Shown: piece by piece, positions 7,754 through 16,133 of the stretch
Position numbering within the stretch: the stretch's first letter is position 1
Layout of the letters: each line of letters opens with the position of its first letter
Assembly (NCBI GenBank): GCA_014193115.1
Contig: BJHQ01000004.1
Location: forward strand, 248,001 to 312,000
Direction: 5' to 3'
DNA from: Planctomycetota bacterium
Lineage (GTDB): Bacteria; Planctomycetota; UBA11346
DNA length: 64,000 nt
Made by a program: the position numbers and the translations under genes
Notes under the pieces: generated by a model
Told to the model about the DNA's origin: nothing
The model's input: the letters and a program-made list of their open reading frames with translations, nothing else
Databases searched by the model: none

Positions 7754-8953
7754 ATGGAAACGCCCGCATTTCAGGTCACCGCAGCCTGGCGGTTCCGTTT
7801 GCACACCACCGCGGACGCCTTCGCGCCCGACGCGGGTGAGCTGCTCGGCGAGCTGCGCCGCGATACCCCGGATGGGCGTACGGCCCGGGCGATCGTGGCG
7901 ATCGATGAGGGCGTCTTGCGCGCCGCACCTGAAATGCCCGGCCGCATCCATCGCTGGTTCCTGGCCAACGAAGGCGCTGGTGTGCGCTTGGCGGCCGCAC
8001 CGATTGCAATTCCGGCTGGCGAAGTCGCCAAGGACGGCTGGGCCCTGGTCGATCGCATCGCCCGGACTTGCGCCGAGGTCGGCTTGTGCCGGCATTCCTA
8101 TGCCATCGCCATCGGCGGCGGCGCGGTGCTCGACGCCGTGGGCTTCGCCGCCAGCCTGATTCACCGGGGCCTGCGCCAGATTCGCCTGCCGACCACCACC
8201 CTGGCCCAGTGCGATGCCGGCTTGGGCGTGAAGAACGCGGTGAACTTCTGCGGTCAGAAGAACTTTCTCGGCACCTTCACGCCGCCCCAGGCGATCATCA
8301 ACGATCGCAGTTTTCTGCCTCGCCAGGACGACCGCAGCTGGCGGGCCGGCATCGCCGAGGCGGTGAAGGTCGCCATCATCAAAGATGCTGCGTTCATCGG
8401 CCGACTGGCGGAACTGGCTCCGGCCATCGCCGCCCGCGATCTGCCCGCCCTGGCCGAGGCCATCGATCGCTGCGCCGCGCTCCACCTCGACCACATCACG
8501 TCCGCCGGCGATCCCTTCGAACAGGGCTCGTCGCGTCCGCTGGATTTCGGACATTGGTCCGCCCACCGGTTGGAGGTCCTCAGCGGGCACCGCCTGCTCC
8601 ATGGCGAGGCCGTGGCCATCGGCGTCGCCCTCGACCTCGGCGCAGCGGTCGGCCTGGGATACATCGCCCAGGCCGACGCCGAGCGCTGCCTGGACATTTT
8701 GCGCACCGTCGGCTTCCGCTTGTGGGATGAATGCCTCGATCTGCGCGACGCCCACGGCCGCCGCCGGGTGCTGGCCGGCCTGGATCATTTCCGTGAACAC
8801 CTCGGCGGCGACCTGACCCTGGCCATGCCCGACGGCCTCGGTCGACGGCAGGACATCCATCAGCTGACTGACGCGACCTTCGAATCAGCCTGCACCTGGC
8901 TGCGCGCCCGCCAGCGATCGAATCAGGCTGCGCCGGTGATTGTCGCCCGCTGA
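7754..8953 (+). CDS. EboD-like 3-dehydroquinate synthase homologue
   Basis: Protein of 399 residues of the sugar-phosphate cyclase superfamily. Visible motifs are GGGAVLD (121-127, NAD binding), PTTTLAQCDAGLGVKNAVN (146-164), GIAEAVKVAIIKD (199-211), DFGHWSAH (264-271) and HGEAVAIG (283-290). The variants AQCDAGLGVKNAVN and FGHWSAHRLE are closer to EboD than to canonical AroB (which has MVDSSVGGKTGVN). EboD belongs to the eustigmatophyte/bacterial ebo cluster linked to export of a secondary metabolite precursor. None of the other ebo genes is visible nearby. A dedicated cyclase with another substrate is the alternative. Family sure; role inferred. Confidence 0.82.
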   Translation: METPAFQVTAAWRFRLHTTADAFAPDAGELLGELRRDTPDGRTARAIVAIDEGVLRAAPEMPGRIHRWFLANEGAGVRLAAAPIAIPAGEVAKDGWALVDRIARTCAEVGLCRHSYAIAIGGGAVLDAVGFAASLIHRGLRQIRLPTTTLAQCDAGLGVKNAVNFCGQKNFLGTFTPPQAIINDRSFLPRQDDRSWRAGIAEAVKVAIIKDAAFIGRLAELAPAIAARDLPALAEAIDRCAALHLDHITSAGDPFEQGSSRPLDFGHWSAHRLEVLSGHRLLHGEAVAIGVALDLGAAVGLGYIAQADAERCLDILRTVGFRLWDECLDLRDAHGRRRVLAGLDHFREHLGGDLTLAMPDGLGRRQDIHQLTDATFESACTWLRARQRSNQAAPVIVAR

Positions 8954-8966
8954 ACATCAGTTCAGC
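8949..8966. terminator. Hairpin at the end of the EboD-like gene
   Basis: Perfect 7-base stem GCTGAAC-ATCA-GTTCAGC overlapping the stop codon. It lacks a following T-run, so it is at best a Rho-independent-like or processing hairpin. Confidence 0.35.
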
Positions 8967-9022
8967 CGGGATCAAATTGGTGGTATGAAGGAACCGCTTG
9001 GACACGATGCAGTCCAAGCGCC

Positions 9023-10276
9023 ATGGCTCCTGATCCCGCTGCCATGAAGCGCCGCCGTTGGTGGATCGCTGGCGCGACCATCGGTGGCATGCTGCTTGTG
9101 TTCGTAACGGTCTTTTTCCTTTGGTTGTTCAGCACGGCGGACCTGGATGCGGTCGATGCTCGGGCGCGCAGTCTCGGTCTGCCGGCGAATTTCGACGAGG
9201 CGAAATTGCCGCTCAGCCCGCCCGAGGACGTGGCGAAGTGGGATGCAGTCGTGGCGGCTTTGGCGAAGTGCCCTCGATGGAAGCCAAATGATAGGACTGA
9301 ATGGTATGGTCCAAGCGTTGGTGAACCGATCCCCGATGGCGCTCTGAAGCATCTTGTCGCACAGAAAGCTCAGCTGAAAACCTTGTTTTCCGCAGTCGAT
9401 GACTTGCCGGAAACAGGTGTGTGGCTGCGCGACGGGGCTGGCTTCGATCAATCGCATCAGGGTCTTTCCCACTATTTCCTTATCCAGGTACTTGCTCAAG
9501 CTTTGGTGCTGCCCGGAACCGAGGCGGAAATGGCGGAACGATTGCTGAGAACAGCTTGTATCGCTCCGAGCGGCTATCCTTCGCACCACGGGTTCCAACA
9601 CCGGATTTCGATGATGAGAATGGCGATTTCTCCACTGTTTTCGGTCGAATTCACAGGAAGTGAACGGGCTCTATTGGTTCGTGAATCCGATAAGCTAATG
9701 TCATGCCTTGCGGCTTGGCCGTGGTATCGGTCCGAATATCTTCGTCAGCGTGCTTGGCTGAGTGCGCTGGGATTAAACGGAGATTCCCTGTGCCAAACCT
9801 TATCGATGAAACGCTATCCTGGGGATTGGCTCATCGCCACGATGGACTTGCGAATACATCGATCAATGTATCTGGAGAAAATACAGGACATATCAATGGA
9901 CATCCGCGTTCGTCCAATGATTGACACTTATATTCGGGCAATTGCCAGCTGCGATTCGAGAGGTCCTTTGAAATACTCCAGGCTTCGTGATATTGCTTTA
10001 TGGGATTCAATTGTCTTTGCAATTCACAAGCAGTTGGTGCTCCAAATGAAACTGGCGGTTCTTCATTCCGAACTTACCGGTGAGCCGTGGCCCGTGGATC
10101 CCTTCGATGCCAAGGGCGGGTCGGTGCGTCAACTGATCAAAGATGGCCAGTTGATCGGGGTTTATTCCATTGGAATAAACCAGATCGACGATCATGGGGA
10201 CCAGAACCTCGATAAGGTGCTGAAGCTCAGGCCGCGTCCTGCCCCAGTCGATGCGAAGCCTCCTGGCGGGCGTTAG
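9023..10276 (+). CDS. Membrane-anchored protein of unknown function, PVC-type C-terminal motif
   Basis: Protein of 417 residues that I do not recognise as a named family. A basic N-terminus (KRRR) precedes a single membrane helix at about 15-37, so most of it probably lies outside the cytoplasmic membrane. The C-terminus contains PWPVDPFDAKGG, then VYSIGINQIDDHGDQ. This DPF...YS.G....DDHG pattern recurs at the end of many uncharacterised planctomycete/PVC membrane proteins. Codon use in the second half is more AT-rich than in its neighbours. ATG 9044 is an alternative start. It is flanked downstream by two copies of the palindromic repeat. Confidence 0.7.
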   Translation: MAPDPAAMKRRRWWIAGATIGGMLLVFVTVFFLWLFSTADLDAVDARARSLGLPANFDEAKLPLSPPEDVAKWDAVVAALAKCPRWKPNDRTEWYGPSVGEPIPDGALKHLVAQKAQLKTLFSAVDDLPETGVWLRDGAGFDQSHQGLSHYFLIQVLAQALVLPGTEAEMAERLLRTACIAPSGYPSHHGFQHRISMMRMAISPLFSVEFTGSERALLVRESDKLMSCLAAWPWYRSEYLRQRAWLSALGLNGDSLCQTLSMKRYPGDWLIATMDLRIHRSMYLEKIQDISMDIRVRPMIDTYIRAIASCDSRGPLKYSRLRDIALWDSIVFAIHKQLVLQMKLAVLHSELTGEPWPVDPFDAKGGSVRQLIKDGQLIGVYSIGINQIDDHGDQNLDKVLKLRPRPAPVDAKPPGGR

Positions 10277-10320
10277 GGAGAGCTCAAACACCTTGAGCAC
10301 ATGACCGAGCTGTTTTGCGC

Positions 10321-10570
10321 GGCGAAAAGCAGGCGTCCCATAGGGACGCCACGAGATGAGCCCGGGGTTTCAACCCCGGGTATCATGGCCCGTTCAGGAC
10401 CCAGTCCCGTAGGGACGGCTGAGCCCGGTTGACCACTATGAATGAACGCTCCCTTGCGGGCTGAAGCCCGCAGAAAATTCAGCCGCCCCTACGGGGCTTC
10501 CCCTGCAATCCATCCGATCCGGGGCTGAAGCCCCGGGCTGGTATCGGAGCGTCCCTACGGGACGACCAAG
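10321..10570. repeat. Composite palindromic repeat, copy B
   Basis: Second copy of the hairpin array, running from GCGTCCCATAGGGACGC through CCCGGGGTTTCAACCCCGGG, GTCCCGTAGGGAC, a CGGGCTGAAGCCCG stem, GCCCCTACGGGGC and CCGGGGCTGAAGCCCCGG to GCGTCCCTACGGGAC. Together with copy C it fills the 650-base gap after the 9023-10276 gene. Copies B and C start 336 bases apart and share an upstream leader (CTTGAGC..ATGACC), so they look like a tandem duplication of a roughly 336-base unit. Confidence 0.88.
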
Positions 10571-10656
10571 TTGAAAACCGCTCAAATTGTTCTTTTGCGA
10601 TCCCTGTTAGGGCGCACGTAAAAACATCTTGAGCGCATGACCTTGTTATTTTGCGC

Positions 10657-10903
10657 GGCGGAAAGCAGGCGTCCCATAGGGACGCCACGAGATGAGCCCA
10701 GGGTTTCAACCCCGGGTATCATGGCCCGTTCAGGACCCAGTCCCGTAGGGACGGCTGAGTCCGTTTGACCACAATGAATGAACGCTCCCTTGCGGGCTGA
10801 AACCCGCAGAAAATTAAGCCGCCCCTACGGCTTCCCAGGCAATCCATCCGATCGGGGCTGAAGCCCCGGGCTGGTATCGGAGCGTCCCTACGGGACGCCC
10901 ACG
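10657..10903. repeat. Composite palindromic repeat, copy C
   Basis: Third copy, 336 bases downstream of copy B, with scattered point differences. One hairpin is damaged (GCCCCTACGG lacks its closing bases), while the outer GCGTCCC..GGGACGC hairpins remain intact. It ends just before the stop codon of the WbaP-like gene on the minus strand and could terminate that transcript. Confidence 0.87.
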
Positions 10904-10929
10904 CGAGCCCTTAGGTAGAGAGCTCCGAC

Positions 10930-12345
10930 TCAATACGCGCCCTTGCCGGCCACCGCTGCCCAGGGCGTGCGGGCCAGTACGACCAGATCGAGCCACACCG
11001 ACCAGTTGCGTACATAGTACGTGTCGAGGGCGACGCGTTGGCCATAGCCGGTGTCGCTGCGGCCTGACACCTGCCACAGGCCGCTGACGCCGGGGCGCAC
11101 CTGGCAATACAGGTCGAAAGCCTCGCGGTACTTGGCGGTCTCGGCCTGGACGATCGGGCGCGGGCCGACCAGGCTCATGTCGCCGACCAGCACGTTGAGG
11201 AATTGCGGCAGTTCATCGATCGACAGGCGGCGCATCACGGCCCCCAGCCGGGTCACCCGCGGATCGTCCTTCAGTTTATGGTCGGCTTCCCACTCGGCGC
11301 GCAGTTCGGGATGGGATTCCAGGTACGAAGCGAGAATCTGGTCGGCGTTCGGGATCATGGTCCGGAACTTCCAGCAGCCGAACTCGCCTCCGCCCTGGCC
11401 CATGCGGCGTTGGCGGTACAGCAACGGTCCGGGATTGAACAGCGGATTGATCAGCAGCAGGCCCGCGGCGACCAGCGCGGTGCCAGCGAGCAGCGGTAGC
11501 ACCAGCACGATGTCCATGGCCCGTTTGACCAGGCGCGGACCAGGCAGCAGCAAGTTCTGGCGGACCTCAAGACCGAGGACGCCACCCAGGTCCCGGGCGG
11601 CGACCCACAAGGTCGGCAGGCCGTGCAACACCGGCAGGATCACGACGTGGCCGAAGCCCTTGGCCGGGCCGGTGAGCACCGTCAGCAGCCGTTCGTGGGC
11701 GACGCCGGGCATCGCGATCAGCACATGGGTGGCGCCGCTGGAGCGGCGATGCGCGTCGGCTTGGTCGAGCCCGCCAAGCACCGGCACTCCGCCGAGGTCG
11801 CCATGGGTGGCTGGTTCATCGTCGAAGGCTGCGAGCGCCTTGTAGCCGACGCCTGGCCGGCGGTGCAGTTCGGCCACGACCAGGGCGCCGGTCCGGCCGG
11901 CGCCGAGGAGCAGCGCGGGAACGCCCCACCACGGGCGATGGGCGCAGGCTCCGCGCACCGCAGCCCGGGCGAGGGGGACCAGCGCCAGCGCGGCCAGCCA
12001 GGTGCCAAACAGCAACGTGCGTGGTGGCAGGCTGCCCCGGGCGAAAAACGTCATCGCGCCGAGCAGCAGGATGACCAGCGTCGTCGCCTGGCTCAGCCGG
12101 CGCAGCTCGTCGGCGGCGGTGTGGGGGATGCCGGGGTAGAGTCCCGAACCCGCATAGGCGGCAATGAACAGGCCGAACAACGGCAAGTAAGCGAGCACCT
12201 GGCCGAGATTCAGGTCGCTGTCGAACAGCAGGCGGAACGCGATGCCAATGCAATAGGCCGCGACCAGCGCGGCGACATCGGTGGCGACCAGGGCGGCGCT
12301 GGTCAGCAGCGGGCTGGGACGAAGAATTCGGGTCGCGTCAGACAT
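10930..12345 (-). CDS. WbaP-type undecaprenyl-phosphate sugar phosphotransferase
   Basis: Starts glycan synthesis by moving a sugar-1-phosphate from a nucleotide sugar to undecaprenyl phosphate in the inner membrane. The 471-residue product has four or five N-terminal helices, a central Rossmann-like part (LLLGAGRTGALVVAELHRRPG), a further hydrophobic segment (AMDIVLVLPLLAGTALVAAG) and the catalytic PGT domain with WKFRTM, DELPQFLNVLVGDMSLVGPR (about 377-396) and VRPGVSGLWQVSGR. The layout is that of polyisoprenyl-phosphate hexose-1-phosphate transferases. The ATG at 12345 is chosen because upstream in-frame codons run into a non-coding inverted-repeat element. Confidence 0.92.
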   Translation of the reverse strand: MSDATRILRPSPLLTSAALVATDVAALVAAYCIGIAFRLLFDSDLNLGQVLAYLPLFGLFIAAYAGSGLYPGIPHTAADELRRLSQATTLVILLLGAMTFFARGSLPPRTLLFGTWLAALALVPLARAAVRGACAHRPWWGVPALLLGAGRTGALVVAELHRRPGVGYKALAAFDDEPATHGDLGGVPVLGGLDQADAHRRSSGATHVLIAMPGVAHERLLTVLTGPAKGFGHVVILPVLHGLPTLWVAARDLGGVLGLEVRQNLLLPGPRLVKRAMDIVLVLPLLAGTALVAAGLLLINPLFNPGPLLYRQRRMGQGGGEFGCWKFRTMIPNADQILASYLESHPELRAEWEADHKLKDDPRVTRLGAVMRRLSIDELPQFLNVLVGDMSLVGPRPIVQAETAKYREAFDLYCQVRPGVSGLWQVSGRSDTGYGQRVALDTYYVRNWSVWLDLVVLARTPWAAVAGKGAY

Positions 12346-12363
12346 CTCGGCGGCAACCGGATG

Positions 12364-12486
12364 AACCGCCAAGGCGCCAAGACGCCAAGGAAAAACCTGG
12401 AAAAAATTCCGCTGTCTGGACCAAATGGGTGCGGATGAATTTTCCTGAGACCTTCCACCAGGTGGCGCTTTGGCACCTTGGCGGTT
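12364..12486. repeat. Short element with imperfect inverted-repeat ends
   Basis: About 123 bases bounded by inverted arms at 12364-12390 and 12461-12486. Twenty-one of the first 24 bases match when one arm is reverse-complemented. The arms themselves are built of repeated CGCCAAG-type units (CCGCCAAGG, CGCCAAGA, CGCCAAGG). The interior is AT-rich and non-coding. It occupies the spacer between the WbaP-like gene and the glycosyltransferase gene. It resembles a MITE or a REP-like palindromic unit. Confidence 0.7.
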
Positions 12487-12518
12487 CCTCAATGGCGTCA
12501 TCCCGGTTCATCGGTGGA

Positions 12519-13667
12519 TCATCCCCTCAGCACCGGTTGCGGCAATGACGGCGCCGGCCGGCCCAAGGCCGCGGCGAAGGCGTCCCAACGCGCGCCGATG
12601 AACTCCGCCATGCGCTGCTGGAAACGGTGCCTGGCGAAGGTCGCCGCGTGGGCGGCGATGGCAGCCCGGTCGAAACCGGCGTCGTCGCTCAGGAACCGTT
12701 CGATCGCCGCCGCCACCACCAGTGGATCCTGGCGATCGAAGAACCGTCCGGTCGTGCCGTCGATCACGCTGTCGAGGATGCCGCCCCGGCCATAGGCGAT
12801 CACCGGCGTGCCGCAGGCCATGGCCTCGACCGGTGCAATGCCGAAATCCTCCTCGGCGGCGAACAGAAATGCCCGGGCCGATCCAAGATGCTTCGCCAGA
12901 TCGCCGCCCGGAACAAAGCCAGGCAGGGTGACATTCGGCCCGGCCAGCGAGCGGCAGCGAGCCAGCTCCGGGCCTTCGCCGATGCAGATCAGGTACTGAT
13001 TGGGCAAGTGGCGGAAGGCTTCGACCAGCACATCCAGGCGCTTGTAGGGCACGAACCGTGAGGCAGTGACGAAGTTCGTACCGCCCGAACCGATGGGAAA
13101 ACGCTCGCAATCCACCGGCGGTGGAATGACCGCGGCGACCTCGCGGCCCCAGCAGGCGCGGATCCGCCGGGCGATGAACCGGCTGTTGGCGATCAGCGCA
13201 TGGGGCCGAGCGGCCGACAGCGCATCCCAGTCGCGCAGGCGGTCGAGCTGGCCGCGCACCAGCGGACGCATCAGCCACGGCACGCCGGCCAGGTAGCGCG
13301 GACCGGCATCCCAGGCATAGCGCATCGGCGAATGGATGTAGCTGATGTGGAGCGTGTCCGGTCCGACCACCACGCCTTTGGCGACGCAGTGGCTCGACGA
13401 AATCACCAGATCGTAACCAGAGAGATCCAACGCTTCGATCGCCCGCGGCATCCACGGCAGGAAGGCTCGGAACCGGCTGCGGGCCAAGGGCCAGCCTTGC
13501 AGCCAGGTGGTGTTCACCGGACGGCCAAGGCGGGCGCGGTCCGCGGGTTTCAGTGCATCCACCACCGCGAACAGATCGGCCTGGGGGAACAGCTCGGCCA
13601 GGGCGAGGAAGACCTGCTCCGATCCGTAGATCGATGCCAGCCATTCGTGGACCAGGGCGATGCGCAT
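12519..13667 (-). CDS. Glycosyltransferase family 4
   Basis: Protein of 382 residues with a GT-B fold of the GT4 family. The N-terminal acceptor domain starts MRIALVHEWLASIYGSEQVF. The donor domain shows SRFVPYKRLDVLVEAF and EEDFGIAPVEAMACGTPVIA, the E-x7-E nucleotide-sugar motif. It retains the sugar anomeric configuration and adds one residue to a lipid-linked oligosaccharide. ATG 13667 is chosen because homology begins there; upstream in-frame sequence is low-complexity arginine-rich and looks non-coding. It lies upstream of the WbaP-like gene on the same strand and is divergent from the flippase. Confidence 0.9.
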   Translation of the reverse strand: MRIALVHEWLASIYGSEQVFLALAELFPQADLFAVVDALKPADRARLGRPVNTTWLQGWPLARSRFRAFLPWMPRAIEALDLSGYDLVISSSHCVAKGVVVGPDTLHISYIHSPMRYAWDAGPRYLAGVPWLMRPLVRGQLDRLRDWDALSAARPHALIANSRFIARRIRACWGREVAAVIPPPVDCERFPIGSGGTNFVTASRFVPYKRLDVLVEAFRHLPNQYLICIGEGPELARCRSLAGPNVTLPGFVPGGDLAKHLGSARAFLFAAEEDFGIAPVEAMACGTPVIAYGRGGILDSVIDGTTGRFFDRQDPLVVAAAIERFLSDDAGFDRAAIAAHAATFARHRFQQRMAEFIGARWDAFAAALGRPAPSLPQPVLRG

Positions 13668-13807
13668 GCAGAAGAGATCGGGGAACGTGGCCGGCGCCGA
13701 GCGGTCGCCGCGAGGCAAGGCAACGTGCGCTCTGGATCGTCGCTGTCCACCAGATCCGGACCTCGCCCAGCCCCTAGCCCCGCGCCCCTGGTCCCTAAGC
13801 ATCCGTC

Positions 13808-15148
13808 ATGCGTCTGACCGGTGGCGAGCGCACCGCCCTCATCTATGGCCTGGCCGGCATCATCGGGAAAAGCGCCGGCCTCGCGATCATCCCGCTCCTG
13901 GCCTTGTTCCTGAGCCTGGACGAGGTCGGTCGCTGGGCCGAGCTGACCGTGCTACGCATCCTGTCGGCCGCGGTGGGAACCGCCTGCCTGGACGCATGGC
14001 TGACCCAGCGTTTCCACAAACAGGAAGACAGCGTTCGTCAGGCTTTTGCCGCCGGCTGCGTGCTGCTGGCTTGGCGTTGGAGTCTGATCGTCGCCCTGCC
14101 CGGGGTGCTGATCGCCGGCCTTGCAGCCGCTGATCTGATCGCTGCGCACTGGCTGTTATGGGGGCTGGTCGGCGCGGCCTCGGCCCTGGGCGGGGCCAGC
14201 ACGGTCGGTCTGTCGCTGCTCAGAATCACCGAAAAGCCCAAGATTTTCGCGGTGCTGAATGGCCTGGTCGGGGCGGTCAGCGTGGCGTTGTGCTGGGGCA
14301 CGGTGGCCGCGGCGGGATGGGGCTTGTGGGGCGTCGCGGCGGGCACGCTGCTGCCGTGGGTCGGTGCGTCCGTGTGGTTCGCCTGGACCTGTCGAGGTGG
14401 TCAGGCGTCGTGGACCGACGCCAGCGGATTCACCTGGCGCACCATGCCCTCACGGTTGCTGTCGGAGGTCTCCACCCAGGTCGATCGCCTGGTGCTCGGC
14501 ATCTTCGTCAGCGATCGCGCCTTGGGGCTCTATGACCTCGCCCTGCGCACCGCCGGCGCTGTCGGCATGGTCCAAGGATCGCTGAAGAACACCTTGATGC
14601 CGACCTGCCTGCGCCGGCTGGCCGAAGGCAAGCCGATCGCCGCCACGTTGCGTCAAGGCGGCCTGGCCCTGTTGGCCGCAGGGTTCGCTGTGGTCGCTGG
14701 AGGCGTCGTCCTTGCCCAGCTGCGGCCGGAGTGGCGCGAGTCGGCAGTCTTCCTGCCCGGAGCGGTGGCGGTGCAGTGCTGGTGGTTCGCCGGGGCTGCC
14801 AATGGCATCGCCAGCTACCACGCCGGATTAGTCCGATTGCAGGCTTTTCTGCCACTGGTCACCTTGCCGCTGATCACGGCTGGGATGGCGGTCGGATTGG
14901 CTTCCGGCGGCATCTGGGGCGGGCAGTGGTTGCTGGTGGCCGGGACCGCCGCCGGAGTCCTGGTCACCGAGCGGGCGATCCGTCGGTCGCGTCCGGATCT
15001 TCCAGGCAATGCCTGGCTTTTCCTGGAGATGGGCATCGCGTCGGCCTTGCTGCTCGGCCTGTCCCTGCTGCCGTGGTGGGCGGGTTGCGGCGCGGCATTG
15101 GTGTCATCGGCCATCGCCGGCGGCTGGTATGTCTTGCGGCGCCGCTGA
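13808..15148 (+). CDS. Oligosaccharide flippase, Wzx-like
   Basis: Protein of 446 residues, almost wholly hydrophobic, with about 12-14 membrane helices and few charged residues, fitting the polysaccharide-transport (MOP/Wzx) superfamily that flips undecaprenyl-linked repeat units across the inner membrane. The start MRLTGGERTALIYGLAGIIG, with the next helices IIPLLALFLSLDEVGRWAEL, resembles flippase openings. It is the first of two flippases in the window (the other is at 46015-47367). It begins a plus-strand group with the oxygenase-like gene and the surface-carbohydrate gene. Confidence 0.82.
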   Translation: MRLTGGERTALIYGLAGIIGKSAGLAIIPLLALFLSLDEVGRWAELTVLRILSAAVGTACLDAWLTQRFHKQEDSVRQAFAAGCVLLAWRWSLIVALPGVLIAGLAAADLIAAHWLLWGLVGAASALGGASTVGLSLLRITEKPKIFAVLNGLVGAVSVALCWGTVAAAGWGLWGVAAGTLLPWVGASVWFAWTCRGGQASWTDASGFTWRTMPSRLLSEVSTQVDRLVLGIFVSDRALGLYDLALRTAGAVGMVQGSLKNTLMPTCLRRLAEGKPIAATLRQGGLALLAAGFAVVAGGVVLAQLRPEWRESAVFLPGAVAVQCWWFAGAANGIASYHAGLVRLQAFLPLVTLPLITAGMAVGLASGGIWGGQWLLVAGTAAGVLVTERAIRRSRPDLPGNAWLFLEMGIASALLLGLSLLPWWAGCGAALVSSAIAGGWYVLRRR

Positions 15149-15169
15149 ACCGTCAACGATTCACCGCAG

Positions 15170-16132
15170 ATGCTGAAACGCCTGGTCCGGCCCATCTATC
15201 ACGGCCTGCGCTCGCTGATCGCCCGCCCCGCAGCCAGACAGATGGTGGATGCTTATACCGAACACCATCGCACCGCCCAAGAGGTCTACCGCCGGGCTGG
15301 CGGGATGGGCGCCGGCATCGCCCTCGACAAGGTCGGCGTGCGGGTGCAGCTGCCCAGCGATCCCGGACCGGTGTCGCTGCCCGCGGATTGGCTGGAGCGC
15401 GTCCGTCGGGTCGGGGTCGCCGCCGCCGCCAGTTTCGATCGTTCAGAGGCATGTCTTTTCCAGCCCAAGCTGGATCGCATCGGTCTTCCAGCCACCACTG
15501 CTGAGATCCCGGCGGTCCAAAAAAAGCAGGTTATTGCAGCAAATCTACGGGATCCCTTGACGATCGACGGCCTTGCCGCCTTGGCCGAGCCGCTGGCGAG
15601 AACGATCGAAGACAGCATCTACGGCAGCTTCGCCCTGATCGATAAGGTCTACATCTACCGCAACCTGGTGTCGGCGATCGACGACCAGGTGTCATGGCGT
15701 TGGCACTACGACAACCATCCTGATCAGATCATCAAGGCGATGATCTATCTCACCGATGTGGCCGAGGATGCCTGCCCGTTCGAATACTTGCGTGGCCAGC
15801 GCGATGCAGCACGGATCGCGCCCCTGCCTCATGCTGCCGACACCTGGATTTCTCCAGCGCGTCTGGCGGAGTGGACCGGGCGTGGCTACCGTCCGGTCAA
15901 GGCGGTCGGCCCGGCCGGCACCATCGTGCTGTTCGACGACAATTGCCTGCACAAGGCCAATCAGCCGGAGCGCATCCATCGCGATGTGGTGGTGTTCCAG
16001 TTCCGCCCGGCCGATTTCAAGCCTGAGCGTCCGATCGATCCGCGCTGGACCGGGTCCTTCCTGGCTGAAGACGTGAACCCTGATCCCGCGGTCTACCGGG
16101 TGCTGCCCAAGACCCGGACCTATTCCGACTGA
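15170..16132 (+). CDS. Putative 2-oxoglutarate/Fe(II) oxygenase (PhyH-like)
   Basis: Protein of 320 residues. The core carries a possible iron-binding triad H179-x-D181 (in WRWHYDNHPDQ) and H261 (LFDDNCLHKAN), with R271 ten residues later as a candidate 2-oxoglutarate ligand (RIHRDVVVFQF). The spacing fits the double-stranded beta-helix of phytanoyl-CoA-dioxygenase-like enzymes. If so, it would hydroxylate or desaturate a sugar, lipid or small precursor in the cytoplasm. It lies 21 bases after the flippase and its stop is one base from the next start, so it belongs to the glycan operon. The triad is my reading and the substrate is unknown. Confidence 0.6.
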   Translation: MLKRLVRPIYHGLRSLIARPAARQMVDAYTEHHRTAQEVYRRAGGMGAGIALDKVGVRVQLPSDPGPVSLPADWLERVRRVGVAAAASFDRSEACLFQPKLDRIGLPATTAEIPAVQKKQVIAANLRDPLTIDGLAALAEPLARTIEDSIYGSFALIDKVYIYRNLVSAIDDQVSWRWHYDNHPDQIIKAMIYLTDVAEDACPFEYLRGQRDAARIAPLPHAADTWISPARLAEWTGRGYRPVKAVGPAGTIVLFDDNCLHKANQPERIHRDVVVFQFRPADFKPERPIDPRWTGSFLAEDVNPDPAVYRVLPKTRTYSD

Positions 16133-16133
16133 C

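Noticed and set aside
10288-10920. Possible CRISPR array
   Set aside because: Only two units with a 336-base period, built of hairpins, without short regular spacers or cas genes.
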